Origin: Priapulus caudatus
Taxonomy: Eukaryota > Priapulida > Priapulimorpha > Priapulimorphida > Priapulidae
Direction of reading: 5' to 3'
Length of the DNA stretch: 42,413 bases
NCBI RefSeq assembly: GCF_000485595.1
Contig: NW_014577271.1
Span: 65,379-107,791 of the forward strand
Part shown: positions 13,801 to 22,702 of the stretch, piece after piece
How positions within the stretch are numbered: position 1 is the first letter of the stretch
How the letters are laid out: each line of letters starts with the position of its first letter
The notes under the pieces: model-generated
Told to the model about the DNA's origin: nothing
Database searches by the model: none
The model's input: only the letters and a program-made list of their open reading frames with translations
Position numbers and translations under genes: made by a program

Positions 13801-15335
13801 GTTTCTGTTAAGTGATTTTGTTACAATGTTATGGCATGCATCTGACGATTGACAATTTTAATGACGTTGATGTTATGATGCATGACATGCTTTTCTGTGG
13901 CATAAGTGATGACAGTGTTCAGCACAAATTGCTGATCGACTCTATAAAAACTTAAATTTAAAAGATTAAAAACGAATTTGTCTTTACATGTCTTAAAATC
14001 TTGTTCTTCAATGCAGGTCCAAACACATTCAATGATAATGAGACGATAGCGAAGTATGAAATTATGGATGGAGCACCGGTGCGTGGAGAGTCTATCCCCA
14101 TTCGTCTCTTTCTTAGTGGCTATGACCTTACTCCTACGATGAGAGATATCAACAAGAAGTTCTCTGTCAAATACTATTTGAACCTCGTTCTTGTTGATGA
14201 AGAGGAGAGACGATATTTCAAGCAGCAGGTTCGTTAATTTTAATATCCCATCGTAGGGCATTTCTTTGCAGGTTGCGCTGTGACACAATGTACTGTTAGA
14301 TATAATCGGATGCTTGGGTGTGCATTTAAGGGTGAAAATTACATGCTTGAATCTTTTGTAGGTTGATGTTGAATTTTAGTAGTGTATGGTGACATATGGC
14401 ATTAAGTTTGTTATTGGATTATTTGCAGTATTAATTTTCAGATTGAGAACCTTGTGTTAGTCCCATATATCATGGTCAGAAAATTGGGAGTATAAGTGTA
14501 GTTAAAATTATTTAATGTAATAAGTATTTAAACCAATCTTCATTAAATGTCAAAACAATGGAATTTCCAAGAGAACTATTTTTAACAACAGTGGCATTAA
14601 TTAATTAAAGTAAATTGTTTTAATGAAAAATCTATTTACATAATCCATCGGTAACATATTAACAACTGGTCTAGTTGTCTTTGTCAAGCTAGGTGACATT
14701 AATGGAGCTAGTCACTAGATGGCAGGAGGTGAAAATAGCCACATATATATTCAACTGGTGTTGGTAGTGGCCTCCAGGTCCGTTTGGCTGATCCTTGGCT
14801 TAAGAATCTGGACATGGAAGGCTCTCTTATGGGTACACACTACACAGATAAAAGCTTTCATCCAAATTTGCAAATAGTGTTGACCGCATGAACAAAAATG
14901 ATGGGATATGCGACCTGTTCCTTATCTGCAAAAATCTAAAGTGCAGGACCGATCTTCCCGGGTGCTGACAAAAACCGTTTGCATTTCCAGCTTGTCACCT
15001 GCTGCCATCTGATGACGGCTCAAGTCAAACTACATTCTTGATGTCATGCTTGATAAAGTCAATACAACCAGTTTTTCGAAACCATTGCTAACAGATTAAA
15101 TAATTATATGTATCATAAAATAAGTTTAATCTCACTTTATTCTGAAATCTAATAAAATTATTGCAGGATTACTCATCTTACATTGCTTTGGCGTTTTATG
15201 CAGGAAATTGTTTTATGGAGAAAGGGGGAAAAGGTACGCAGACAGATCCAGCAGCCTGCCTCAGTACCCAGCACGATCTCCAATGTTGCCTCACCAGAAG
15301 AAACTTCTCCTACAGCCAACGATGTTGAAAAGTGA
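1733..15335 (+). CDS. VPS26: VPS26, retromer complex subunit (seven coding exons, 5' end missing)
   Basis: VPS26 is the arrestin-fold subunit of retromer. With VPS35 and VPS29 it retrieves transmembrane cargo from endosomes to the Golgi or plasma membrane. Exons 1733-1876, 8021-8096, 9488-9644, 11672-11836, 12433-12539, 14017-14228 and 15204-15335 join in phase to 330 codons plus TGA. With one initiator Met from an upstream exon the protein would be 331 residues, against 327 in human VPS26A. Family blocks run in order: YYDGESVSGK, LEHQGVKIEF, VEKPYESYTGANV, NNSIKMEVGIE, YHLKDVIVGKIYFLLVRIKI, IAKYEIMDGAPV, GESIPIRLFL, TPTMRDINKKFSV, LVDEEERRYFKQQ. Both arrestin-like lobes are complete; only the polar C-terminal tail diverges, as usual. 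The first visible codon is AGT directly after an acceptor, matching the family start M-S-F. All introns are GT-AG. No internal stops were found. Confidence 0.97.
2365..2999 (+). repeat. Interspersed repeat family A, copy 1 (full length)
   Basis: This begins with TTTTTAGCTCATCTGAC and a GTCC/CCGT microsatellite (2409-2469). A body with GGTCAAAGGTCA motifs follows, ending near ATTAGAGC. It aligns by eye over its whole length to 19462-20051, and its 3' half aligns to 10512-10787. It lies in VPS26 intron 2. No coding capacity or clear TIR was found, so the class is unknown (possibly SINE or MITE). Confidence 0.8.
2409..2469. repeat. (CCGT)n microsatellite inside repeat family A
   Basis: About 60 bases of near-perfect CCGT tetranucleotide repeat. 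The 19.5-kb copy has a shorter, degenerate version at the same place. Confidence 0.9.
3685..3990. repeat. GA-rich then G-rich low-complexity tract
   Basis: GA dinucleotide repeats (3690-3725) are followed by a purine-rich GGGAGG-type tract to about 3970. There is no coding signal. The tract lies in VPS26 intron 2. Confidence 0.75.
4145..4270 (+). repeat. SINE 3' fragment (same family as 10858-11310)
   Basis: It shares ACGCAACTGCGTATCTGCAT, the block CACTACGCACGACT, and the tail GCTCTGCGGCTCTTGTT with the copy in VPS26 intron 4. The tRNA-like head is absent, so this is a 5'-truncated copy. Confidence 0.7.
4545..5868. mobile_element. Tandemly duplicated pogo/Tigger-like DNA transposon complex
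   Basis: The outer ends are inverted: ACAGTAAAA-CCCGCG-TATAAGAACA on the left (4546 and again 4752) and its complement TGTTCTTATACGCGGG-TTTTTACTGTA ending at 5868. Internal copies of the end occur near 5055, 5370 and 5545. Two direct repeats of about 205 bp (4546-4750, 4752-4955) are followed by two repeats of about 430-480 bp (about 4955-5380, 5386-5868). The CAGTA ends next to TA resemble Tc1/mariner-pogo termini. No transposase is visible. A (GGCATT)n tract (5110-5190, 5600-5660) lies inside each long unit. Confidence 0.7.
6002..6190. mobile_element. hAT (Charlie-type) MITE with 8-bp target duplication
   Basis: The ends CAATGGTTCTAAACC and GGTTAAGAACCCCTG are imperfect inverted repeats. 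They are flanked by a perfect 8-bp direct repeat TTCTAGAC (5994-6001 and 6191-6198), the hAT hallmark. The interior is rich in GGACCCC-type blocks. From memory, the pattern GGTTCT-AACC followed by TTTGAG and GACCCC strongly recalls Charlie-group MITEs of vertebrates. It lies in VPS26 intron 2 and is non-coding. Confidence 0.88.
6371..6470. repeat. Short ATTATCAGGAGGTAT tandem repeats with an inverted end
   Basis: Four copies of TATTATCAGGAGGTAT-like units end in TATTATCTACTCCTGATATTA, the reverse complement of the unit. The same terminal sequence, ATATCAGGAGTAGATAATA, bounds the large foldback at 37091-37862. This may be a deletion derivative of that family. Confidence 0.6.
6471..8020. other. 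VPS26 intron 2, remainder
   Basis: AT-rich intronic DNA. Nothing recognisable apart from the exon 3 acceptor at its end. Confidence 0.6.
8021..8096 (+). CDS. VPS26: VPS26 exon 3
   Basis: Acceptor TTTTCTAG and donor ATAG|GTAAGA. The 76 bases encode VNVTMKKPGTKLEHQG followed by VKIEFIGQI, the conserved LEHQG-IEF-GQI block. The exon ends in phase 1 with the first base of a Glu codon. Confidence 0.96.
8097..9487. other. VPS26 intron 3
   Basis: AT-rich sequence. I saw no repeats shared with the rest of the window and no coding segment. Confidence 0.6.
9488..9644 (+). CDS. VPS26: VPS26 exon 4
   Basis: Acceptor TTCTTAG and donor AAG|GTAAGG. The 157 bases encode the segment from ELYYDRGNHHEF to YTGANVKLR, including VKELARPGEL and QVEKPYESY. 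The exon ends in phase 2. Confidence 0.96.
10512..10787 (+). repeat. Interspersed repeat family A, copy 2 (3' half)
   Basis: It matches the last approximately 280 bases of the copies at 2365 and 19462, including GAAACCCATCACCAG, CTTTTTTGTTTCAGCG and GAGGGTTAAACATGGATT. It is 5'-truncated and lies in VPS26 intron 4. Confidence 0.8.
10858..11310 (+). mobile_element. SINE with tRNA-like head
   Basis: The head TGGATAGCCGAACGCC ... GGTTGTTGGATCGAATTCC is spaced like pol III A and B boxes. It is followed by a T-rich stretch, a short TTAGGG pair (11075-11090), and a body ending GCTCTGCGGCTCTTGTTT. Body and tail recur at 4145-4270 and partly near 20335-20370. The split into tRNA head, unrelated body and conserved tail is the usual SINE layout. 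I do not recognise a named family. Confidence 0.65.
11508..11550. repeat. (GTGGA)n pentanucleotide microsatellite
   Basis: About six GTGGA units grade into GAGGA units, in VPS26 intron 4 upstream of the exon 5 acceptor. Confidence 0.9.
11672..11836 (+). CDS. VPS26: VPS26 exon 5
   Basis: Acceptor CTGCTGCAG and donor CCAA|GTAAGT. The 165 bases encode YFLRVTLVKRISDLV through SLHIEFEYNKS, the end of the N-terminal lobe and the linker. The exon ends in phase 2. Confidence 0.96.
11837..12432. other. VPS26 intron 5
   Basis: Unremarkable intronic sequence between exons 5 and 6. Confidence 0.6.
12433..12539 (+). CDS. VPS26: VPS26 exon 6
   Basis: Acceptor CTGGACAG and donor TCAG|GTACAC. The 107 bases encode YHLKDVIVGKIYFLLVRIKI and then KHMELAIIKRETTGS, one of the most conserved parts of the family. 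The exon ends in phase 1. Confidence 0.96.
13045..13560. repeat. Diverged tandem duplication in VPS26 intron 6
   Basis: Blocks near 13075-13150 (AGGAGAATATAATTAACATA, later TAATTATACAATGTT) recur near 13407-13470 (AGGAGAACATAATTATCATA, later TAATTGTACAATGTT). Similar downstream blocks contain CGTAACATAAGT. The unit is about 330-340 bp and the copies are clearly diverged. Function unknown. Confidence 0.65.
14017..14228 (+). CDS. VPS26: VPS26 exon 7
   Basis: Acceptor TTCAATGCAG and donor CAGCAG|GTTCGT. The 212 bases encode PNTFNDNETIAKYEIMDGAP through VDEEERRYFKQQ, the C-terminal arrestin lobe. This includes the TPTMRDINKKFSV loop region that in the family lies at the VPS35 interface. The exon ends in phase 0. 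Confidence 0.96.
14229..15203. other. VPS26 intron 7
   Basis: AT-rich in the left part. The 14700-15060 part is more GC-balanced and could be an old transposon. No reading frame of either strand gave a protein I recognise. Confidence 0.5.
15204..15335 (+). CDS. VPS26: VPS26 last coding exon
   Basis: Acceptor TTTTATGCAG. It encodes EIVLWRKGEKVRRQ and then a Ser/Pro/Glu-rich tail ending ANDVEK, followed by TGA at 15333-15335. EI-LWRK is the family signature after the FKQQ junction. Confidence 0.95.
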   Translation, partial: EIVLWRKGEKVRRQIQQPASVPSTISNVASPEETSPTANDVEK

Positions 15336-15342
15336 CCAGTCT

Positions 15343-15597
15343 TCTACTATAGGTAGAGTGACTACCATCTTTAACCACACGGGCCTTGCGTTTACGAGTC
15401 TGACCATCTCCTTCAGGAATAGCATTTACGATGACTCCCATTGGCCACTCGTTCATGAGAACATTCTGATCTTACAACAGAATCGTATCACTGGCATTGG
15501 GACAATCGTTTTTGTTATCTGTGTCTGCTCTGCAATGTGTGAACGTTCTCTTGTCTTCGTCGATGCCAAAATGCGTCTGCCAAGATTATTTTATTAA
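15343..15597 (-). pseudogene. BEL/Pao-like retrotransposon Pol C-terminal remnant, antisense
   Basis: On the - strand a frame reads DQNVLMNEWPMGVIVNAIPE followed by GDGQTRKRKARVVKDG. This has the shape of the end of BEL/Pao integrase regions, where a D-N---WP-G-V---P--DG-VR---V pattern precedes the polyprotein end. A TAA stop interrupts the frame directly upstream of DQN, so it is not functional. It lies in the VPS26 3' UTR, starting within about 10 bases of the stop codon, on the opposite strand. The family assignment is from motif memory and could also be another LTR class. Confidence 0.6.
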
Positions 15598-15641
15598 AGA
15601 ATGTTACTCCAAGATTGCAGCTCATTTTCAGTTTTAGTGGT

Positions 15642-15711
15642 AATAAATCATACTGCACCTACAGTATTGGAGCATTGCCCAATTTATTTATCCTTGGTCT
15701 CTATTAATAAA
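15642..15711 (+). promoter_or_regulatory. Candidate VPS26 polyadenylation signals
   Basis: Two AATAAA hexamers lie about 310 and 370 bases after the VPS26 stop (15642-15647 and 15706-15711). Which one is used cannot be told from sequence alone. Confidence 0.5.
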
Positions 15712-15944
15712 AGTAGGTGTCTGGTGAAGGAATTGTGTAGGCATATACTATTGTTATGACAAGTATGATATTATCTATACAAATTATAGACAATGAAATA
15801 CTTCACATCTTGTATGTGTTTACAGCGTCACTTGCATTAATAATCTGTTGTTTTGTTTACAGAAACACATGGCAATCCATCATATGCACCTGCTGCAGTG
15901 GTGAAGCTAAAGTCATGTAAATTGTGAAATATTAGTGCAAGAGA

Positions 15945-16295
15945 AAGTGATGTGCACATGCACGTTCACACATATGGACACACGCACATGCGTGTGCATG
16001 CCCACATGCACTCATCCACACAGAGACAAACATGGACATGCACACGCACGCATACATCCACACAGAGACAAACATGGACATGCACACGCACGCATACATC
16101 CACACAGAGACAAACATGGACATGCACATGTACGCACACATCCACACAGAGACAAACATGGACATGCACACACGACATGCATATGCACACACACACTGAT
16201 ATACACGTGAAACACATGCCCACACACACAGACGCTCACAGACAGACATGCATGCACGCACGCACGCACGCACGCATGCACACCTACACCTACAT
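15945..16295. repeat. CA-rich region with a 42-bp minisatellite
   Basis: Four copies of a 42-bp unit containing CACACAGAGACAAACATGGA start at about 16019, 16061, 16103 and 16145. They are flanked by (CACG)n/(ACAC)n sequence. The period is divisible by three and the unit lacks stops, so several frames on both strands stay open. These are not genes. Confidence 0.9.
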
Positions 16296-16680
16296 TGGGG
16301 GGGGGGGAATGAGACGACCCCATTTTATTACTAGAGACAGTTATTAAAAATACATTGGGTCTGTTTGTTGTTCTTTATGTATTTGATTGATATGTATTGG
16401 AAGACTGCGGGGGCTTCCCATGGGTTGCTGGCATCTTCTTTCTCTTGAATTGCAAGACAAATATGCACCAAAGTAAATGAAATGAGAACTCAATTGTAAA
16501 ACATGCCTAAAATGGTGTTGTTATTCTTACTTTTAATTGTGCATAAAAAAATTATTGATTATGAAACAGAGTCTGGTGTCTTGCTGTGCTAAGTTGAGAA
16601 TTATGGCAGTATTCATAGTATCAAGAACTTATCCTATGTAATACCTAATAATAATAGGTATTATAAGCTCTTGATAGTAT

Positions 16681-16720
16681 CAGGGGTGAACAATGACAAA
16701 TTTGTCATTATTCACCCCTG
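16681..16720. repeat. Near-perfect 40-bp palindrome
   Basis: CAGGGGTGAACAATGACAAA is followed at once by its inverted copy with a single mismatch pair. The centre is AAATTT. It would form a hairpin without a loop. It directly abuts the foldback at 16725. Confidence 0.85.
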
Positions 16721-16724
16721 ATAG

Positions 16725-16930
16725 TATACCTCATAGGGTCTATGTCCCCCAGGGTACTGCCGGAACCTACCCTGGTCACTATTTGATATGGTTAGGATTA
16801 GGGAGTAGGCATAGGCGACTCCCTAGACTCGTTAGTGGAGTAGGCGAGGTACGGTCCGGCATATTAGATAGTACCAGGGTACGTTCCGGCAGAAGCCCGG
16901 GGGACATAGACCCTCTCAGCGATAGTATAC
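16725..16930. mobile_element. Foldback element, family X
   Basis: The left arm (GGGTCTATGTCCCCCAGGGT, then ACTGCCGG) is inverted at the right end (CCGGCAGAAGCCCGGGGGAC, then ATAGACCC). Inner blocks (GGTACGGTCCGGCATATTAG) also occur at 24420-24471 in inverted orientation. No coding capacity. TATAC/GTATA flanks both ends. Confidence 0.75.
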
Positions 16931-19461
16931 ATCGTGTCTAAAACAAAGTTGTATTTACAATCACTGAAATAAGACCTTACACTGGAAACGACATTCTAAA
17001 TAACCATTTTGCACATTTTATATTGTGTGACATCTTTATTATAACGAACAGAAAATGTGAGACAAAACGTTATTTATGTATGTCCCAATTGCCATCTATA
17101 TACTTTCCTGTGAGAAATCACCTGGGTGGAGTTTAAAGTTTTTGTGTTGCAGATCGAGGTGCGATCCTCCCAGAGCTTATTTATTTGCATCAGTCGTAAG
17201 ACAGTATATCGTATGATATAATGCTTTCCCTCCACGTTTTTGTTCTGCGTGTAAAATACAGCTGATATGCATATAGGTGTGCTTCTATAAAATGACGTAT
17301 TCATTTTATGCTATCGATAGTGTTGAAAATGATTAATGAGGTGTAATAATTTACTTAGGCATGTGATTTATTATATACGGTTTGTGCATTTGTAAAATAG
17401 GTGCAAAGATCTGAAGTTAGAGTTCGGAAGGAATTTCCAACTTCAGGAAACGTATTTTTCTGATTTAAAGGCCAAGTACGAAGAACTAATAATAGTACAA
17501 ATAGAATAGTTTCGATTTGGGAATTTGCTTGGCAGTCTTCAGACCTGATTTTACAGCGACATGTTCCTTACAAACATATTATTAACTCACGAGACTCATG
17601 CATAAGTAATTTTTTACCAAGTGGGAGGATCTTTTTCTGTGCATATGCTTTTGGATTGTCCTTGATGTAGAGATGTAAATGTCAGTGGTGGTGTGATACC
17701 CAGTGAGTGGCAAAACTTTTTTGTTCTTTCAATTGCATATGCGGGAAAAGTTTCTGTTGTACTTCTAGTTCTCATATATCTCAACTGTCAAGGCAGAGCG
17801 TTAAAGTATCAACTTTCACCCAGAAGATTTTTGAGTCTTTATTTTCAGGCATTGACTGGCCTTTCCACGTTTAGGCTGTTGTGCGCAAGTCTCCTCTGAC
17901 TGGTGCTTAAATTTGAATCTCAATTGCCTCGCCACTGCACTTGAGTCTCCACTGACACTGATAGGCCAGCATGTGTGAGATTTAAGCTATCTAGCTATCC
18001 CTACTTACGTTTCTGTTGTTTGGCCATTGCATGCAAGTCAACATGTCTAATGTTTGCATGTCGACATGTCAACATGTCAGGCAATGTTTAATGTCAAGCC
18101 AGCACGTGCCACACGTGTCATCACGTAACGCATGAGTATCACAGGTCAGGCAATCACATGTGAGTATGAATGGTTTGCTATCGAAGCCGTGGCTGTCAGG
18201 CCATTGGGAGCAAATTGTTACTATAGAATATCTGTCTATCGCAAGTAGGTCTGAAGTGTCAGACCAGACCTAATTCTGTAAGTATCATCTGATTTGGTCA
18301 TAATTTCGTGCAACTGTACGTACATCCACCGGTTTGTGATGTGATGGGGGTGGTGTTGCATTGAATGTAATAAAACTAGCTTATGGACAGTATAAATATC
18401 AAATTGGTGATTTACAATGGTAACTACCCGTGACATTTTGTCATTTTGGGGATGCTACGTTTTATTGATATTTCATAATATCACTACAGAGGTATTTTCT
18501 GATATAATTGCATGAGTATGGCGTTAATATTGCATTAAGAGTACAACGTGAATCGAACACTTGATGTTATTTCCCAATGATTATCTACTGCAATTTAATC
18601 ATGAACATGTTTGTCAGTTGGTATATTACAATTCTGCTTTCTTATTTTAAATATCTGTACATATAGCAGTTGCGTTTGTCACTGCTGTTATTTGTGGAAA
18701 GAACGTTGCGTGTATATCGTTTTCCATCACGAAAACGAATGGCTATTGTAGATAATAAATGATGTTATGTAAAAGAAGTTTAAGAACCATGAAGTTTACT
18801 ATGAACTCAGTTGTAATATAATTAATAAAGACGAATATTGTGCTAATGTAATAGTGCCAATATTACTTCATATAATTATGTTACAATGAAGTCAATGAAA
18901 TGACCTCTGGAATTGTTTAGTATACAGATTCTTATAGCCAATGTCCAATAGAATGTACTGGTTACTGCGCCCATCTCCACCTTCAAACCTCCTATTACAT
19001 AGGTGCTTTGTACGTTACACGTCTCTTTCTGCTCCCTTTTCACCAATACCTTGCCTTGTGTTTTATTCGCAGGATCATGCCGCAGATATTACTAGTATAG
19101 AGTTATGTGTATTTGGCGATAATACGAGGAGCGAGAATGCCGGTTGTTGGTGACATACAGGACATACAGTGTTTGCACGTAAAGTAAAAACACCGTAAGC
19201 ATTTTCAAAAATACATGATGAATCCCAAAGTCTATATTATTTTAAAAAAGCGCTAACACATTTACACTGTTCGTCTTAGGTACTCGATAACTTCAACAAC
19301 AAATGTATGATTGAAAACCAATATCTTACTGATGTACTCTAATAGTTTATATAACATAACTTGGGCTACCCATTTCTATTAATAGAAATACTTTTTTACA
19401 AAATTCTGAAACAGTTTATTAGTTCAATTTTGCAGAAGGTTTTCTCATGCAATGTTTTATT
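16931..19461. other. Intergenic region, nothing recognised
   Basis: The spacer between VPS26 and RP2 contains only short frames without recognisable protein. A CATGTC/GACATG-rich patch at 18038-18080 forms overlapping short palindromes. There is no tRNA or rRNA. Confidence 0.55.
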
Positions 19462-20051
19462 TTTAGCTCATCTGACGTAGTTAGATGCAGCTTGTAGAAT
19501 CGCATGATTGTCAGTCCTCCCGTCCGTGCGTCCGTCAATAGTTGGGCACAAATCTTAACCGCTCGACGTACGGTCTTGATATTCGGGACGTCGGGGGGGG
19601 GGCGAAAACGAGTTGGGATGTCGAAGCTGGGGGTCAAAGGTCAAGACGTGTAAAAGAAGAACATTCCCCCCTTAACTTAAGGTATAGGAGGAAATACGGA
19701 ATTGCGGCACAAACCTCAACGGCTCGACCTACTCTCTTAATATTAGATGTATATAGTGTGATGGGGAGGAAACCCATCACCAGCGCGAAATTGGGGGTCA
19801 CAGGTGAAAGGGCAGTGGGGGAAAGGTCAGATATCAGACTTTTTCTGAGGACATGGTCTAACGGACCAAGTGCAAAACTTTTTTGTTTCAGCGCTGACCT
19901 ACCGTTTTTATCACTTTATTGAAAGGACCATGAAATGTGCTTTCCACTGACGCGCGAAGAGTAAGTGTCTGATAACCTTTTGAACCTCAAGAGAAGGGTT
20001 AAACATGGATTTGTTGACTGTTAACAAAGGACAACTGCTTTTGCTATTAGA
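19462..20051 (+). repeat. Interspersed repeat family A, copy 3 (full length)
   Basis: It starts with TTTTTAGCTCATCTGACGTAG and ends ATTAGAGC like the 2365 copy, with the same internal order. It is followed by a C-rich tract and CCACCACCACCACTACG. Confidence 0.85.
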
Positions 20052-20936
20052 GCCCCCTCCCCCCACCCTCGCCCACCACCACCACTACGCTCGTATTCCA
20101 TATACTTACGTTATATCCATGATAACATGTTAATATAGCGAAGTCATTAAAGTTACACAGCTGTGTCTTTATTACTGTACTACCAGTAGGTATAGCAAAG
20201 CCTATCATAGATTTTAGATCTGTATTTAAGTAGTATCCTAGATATATGCTCTGAGCGCGAACGCGGTGGCAGGAGGGCGCACTTGATTCGGTTTCCAGTG
20301 AGTTTATCAGAAAAATACCTGGCTACAGTACACATCAGTTGAGTGCTGTCGCTCTGCGGCACTTGTTTCGCGGATCCTTTACTGGATGGTATGAGCTTCC
20401 ATTGCCTTCCAACTGTTTCTCCAGTTAACTCCTCTGTTAACCAGGTGGCTCTTCACGGGCCCGCCTGAGAACTCTTACAGACTCATGTGGCTTATTATCA
20501 CAATTTTCGTTTACTACACGTAGTGCCTCTCTACTTTGATGCTCTTATTCGAAATGACTGGTCATAATTTTGCCTGACCAGAAGACCATCCTCACATCTA
20601 ACCTTGAAAGACAGCTAAGGGGCCGGCTGTCTTTTCAATCATTCCATGCATGTTCGGCGGACCATGCATAGAATAATTCACGTGGCAAGCCTACCTACAT
20701 AATAATATTATATGGTCACCTACTAGAATTCTATAGGAGCTATAGGTGAAACTCCCGAGCCTTGTTTCCTTTGTGATACGTCAATAGTATCATAGTGTAA
20801 TAAATGAAGTAGGCCCCCTAGACATTAAATGTGTGGCAACGTGAATCGTCAAGTTGTCTAAACGCAATTAGTTCAAGCCAGTTGTCTTCTTGATTTTTCG
20901 CTCAAGCAGAAGCTTATACATAGGGGAACGCCAGTG
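20052..20936. other. Intergenic, no gene recognised
   Basis: It holds a SINE-like tail (GCTCTGCGGCACTTGTTT near 20350-20370) and short inverted motifs around 20600-20670 (GACAGC and CCATGCAT). No coding segment was identified. Confidence 0.5.
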
Positions 20937-21123
20937 CAGTGGCGTATCCAGAAATTGATAAACAGAGGGGCACAGAAGCAGGAGGGCGTTCAGTCTGATG
21001 TTACCCCTGAAGACCGACTGCTAGTAAAACGCTTTTTTTTAAAGTTTTCTTGATTTTTTTTTCTTGGCCTGCAAACGGGGGGCGGGCGTACGCCGGCTCC
21101 GCCCTATGCTGGATACGCCACTG
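20937..21123. mobile_element. hAT MITE, 187 bp, 6-bp target duplication
   Basis: Perfect 15-bp TIR CAGTGGCGTATCCAG at both ends. The direct repeat CCAGTG lies at 20931-20936 and 21124-21129. The interior is non-coding. Confidence 0.9.
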
Positions 21124-21132
21124 CCAGTGGTG

Positions 21133-21199
21133 TGCGGTGTTATCTGATAGTAGATGCGGTGTTATCTGATAGAAGATGCGGTGTTATCTGATAGTAGAA
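21133..21199. repeat. 24-bp tandem repeat, three copies
   Basis: The unit GCGGTGTTATCTGATAGTAG (plus AT) is repeated three times with one substitution. It starts right after the hAT target duplication. Confidence 0.9.
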
Positions 21200-21427
21200 C
21201 GAAAACGGTTCACCCCCCGGGGGGGGGGTTACCTTGTTGTCAATGATACATTCAATCTTCTCAAATGCACTCTAATAGGTTCACCGTGTTCTCAACTTCT
21301 CAGCTGCGTTATTTACGACTGGATATTACGACAGTCGACACACATCAGAAAAAGGAAATATATATAGAATAGGAATTAAGGTGGCGCATGTTGAAAGCAG
21401 TGATCACGCTCAGATGGTTGAGTGCTA

Positions 21428-21640
21428 CGACGAAGCTTGCAAGAGCCAAGAGGGAATGCCAATCTTCACCTGTCCATGATAAATTTTATGTAAGGCAGTA
21501 AGTTCATCATGTAGAAAGCAGACACGAAGTTGAGGCGAATCAAGTTGAGCCAAAACAAACTCGGAACTACCGTGATAATTTTTGGAAACCCATCTCGTAG
21601 CTTTATGCTGAATGGCATTTAATTTAGAGCAGCTGTGAAG
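21428..21640 (-). pseudogene. LINE reverse-transcriptase C-terminal remnant
   Basis: On the - strand a frame contains KLNAIQHKATRWVSKNYHGS and, after a few residues, VLAQLDSPQLR and LTALHKIYHG. This matches the conserved tail of many non-LTR retrotransposon ORF2 proteins (L--IQ--A-R-V--NY ... L--L-W--L--R R ... L---YKI--G). The copy is 5'-truncated: upstream of it (21690-21830) is G-rich low-complexity sequence. No catalytic domain remains. Confidence 0.75.
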
Positions 21641-21849
21641 AGTAAAGGGGTACGGTATCATCCTGTCGAAGCACATTCTCATATGCAGCGAACCATAAGG
21701 GAGGGGACAGGCGACGGGAGTACGGGAGAAGGGGGGACGGAAGACGGGAGAGGAGGGGAGAGAGACGGGAGAAAAGGGGCGGGGAGCGGGAGTAGGGAGG
21801 CCAGTGGGCGGGAGGATTTTCATCCAAACGCGTGAAAGAGAGATATATC

Positions 21850-21852
<3 letters not shown>

Positions 21853-21898
<46 letters not shown>
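21853..21898. repeat. (AT)n microsatellite
   Basis: About 45 bases of AT dinucleotide repeat. Confidence 0.95.
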
Positions 21899-22095
21899 AA
21901 GAGAGTGTACTAATTAAGTAGCGAAAAATAAAAGAAATCCATAGCATGAGAAATAAATACATGAGAAAATATTATCAGGATACATTTATTACGCAAACTG
22001 TCAGAGAAACTAATGGTGACATTCAAAAAATAAAATGCAAAATATAAAGGATCCTGGAGGTGTTGAGAGAGGGAGATAGAAGGACGGGGAGGGAG

Positions 22096-22702
22096 CAGGG
22101 GCGGATTCAGACCGTATTTGCCGTATTGGGAAATACGGTCTAGATTTCAAAGTGCCCTTCGAAATTTACAGAAAATACAAAAAATACAGAAAACAATTTG
22201 ATGGAATTTAGCTATATTCTTTATTTGTTTTCTTTTTCTTCTGATTCATTGACAGGACTTGCAAGAAATCAAAATTTTACATGGTAACAAAACTAGCTTT
22301 GATATCTGAAAAAGAAGGGAAGTGCTTGAATCATTCTGCAATGCAAATGGTATGCAATCAACTGGTATGCAAAGCGCAGGAAAAATTAAGCAGAAATAAA
22401 ATTCCAGTTTTAGTTTTTAGCTAGTGTTTAGCTATTGCTGCTTGACTAAATGTGTGCTCAAATGGTGCTCATTTTTGTGCCCAGGGACCCTTGAAATTTC
22501 CTGGGGGAGGGCCCCCAGACCCCCCGCCATGTGCTTCGCGCCTGACGGCGCTCACTGTGGAGTGGTGTGCCATTTTTGGGGAATGTGCCCAAATTCCCCA
22601 TTTTCGCATCTTCCCAAATCGCATCTTCGCAAATTCCCCAAATCCCCCCCCCCATTTTTGGGAAAAATACTGTCTATAGCCTCAGCCCTGGATCCGCCCC
22701 TG
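22096..22702. mobile_element. hAT non-autonomous element, 607 bp, 5-bp target duplication
   Basis: The TIRs are CAGGGGCGGATTCAG and the complement of CAGGGGCGGATCCAG (14 of 15 match). The direct repeat GGGAG is at 22091-22095 and 22703-22707. The interior contains GGGGGAGGGCCCCCAGACCC, a block shared with other hAT remnants at about 490 and 25860. Confidence 0.88.

Noticed and set aside
14740-15060. Antisense retroelement coding in VPS26 intron 7
   Set aside because: All three frames are broken and none gave a recognisable motif.
15932-16347. Long overlapping open frames on both strands (Cys/Val/Met-rich or His/Thr-rich)
   Set aside because: They come from a CA-rich 42-bp tandem repeat without stops. 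No codon-level signal or splice context.
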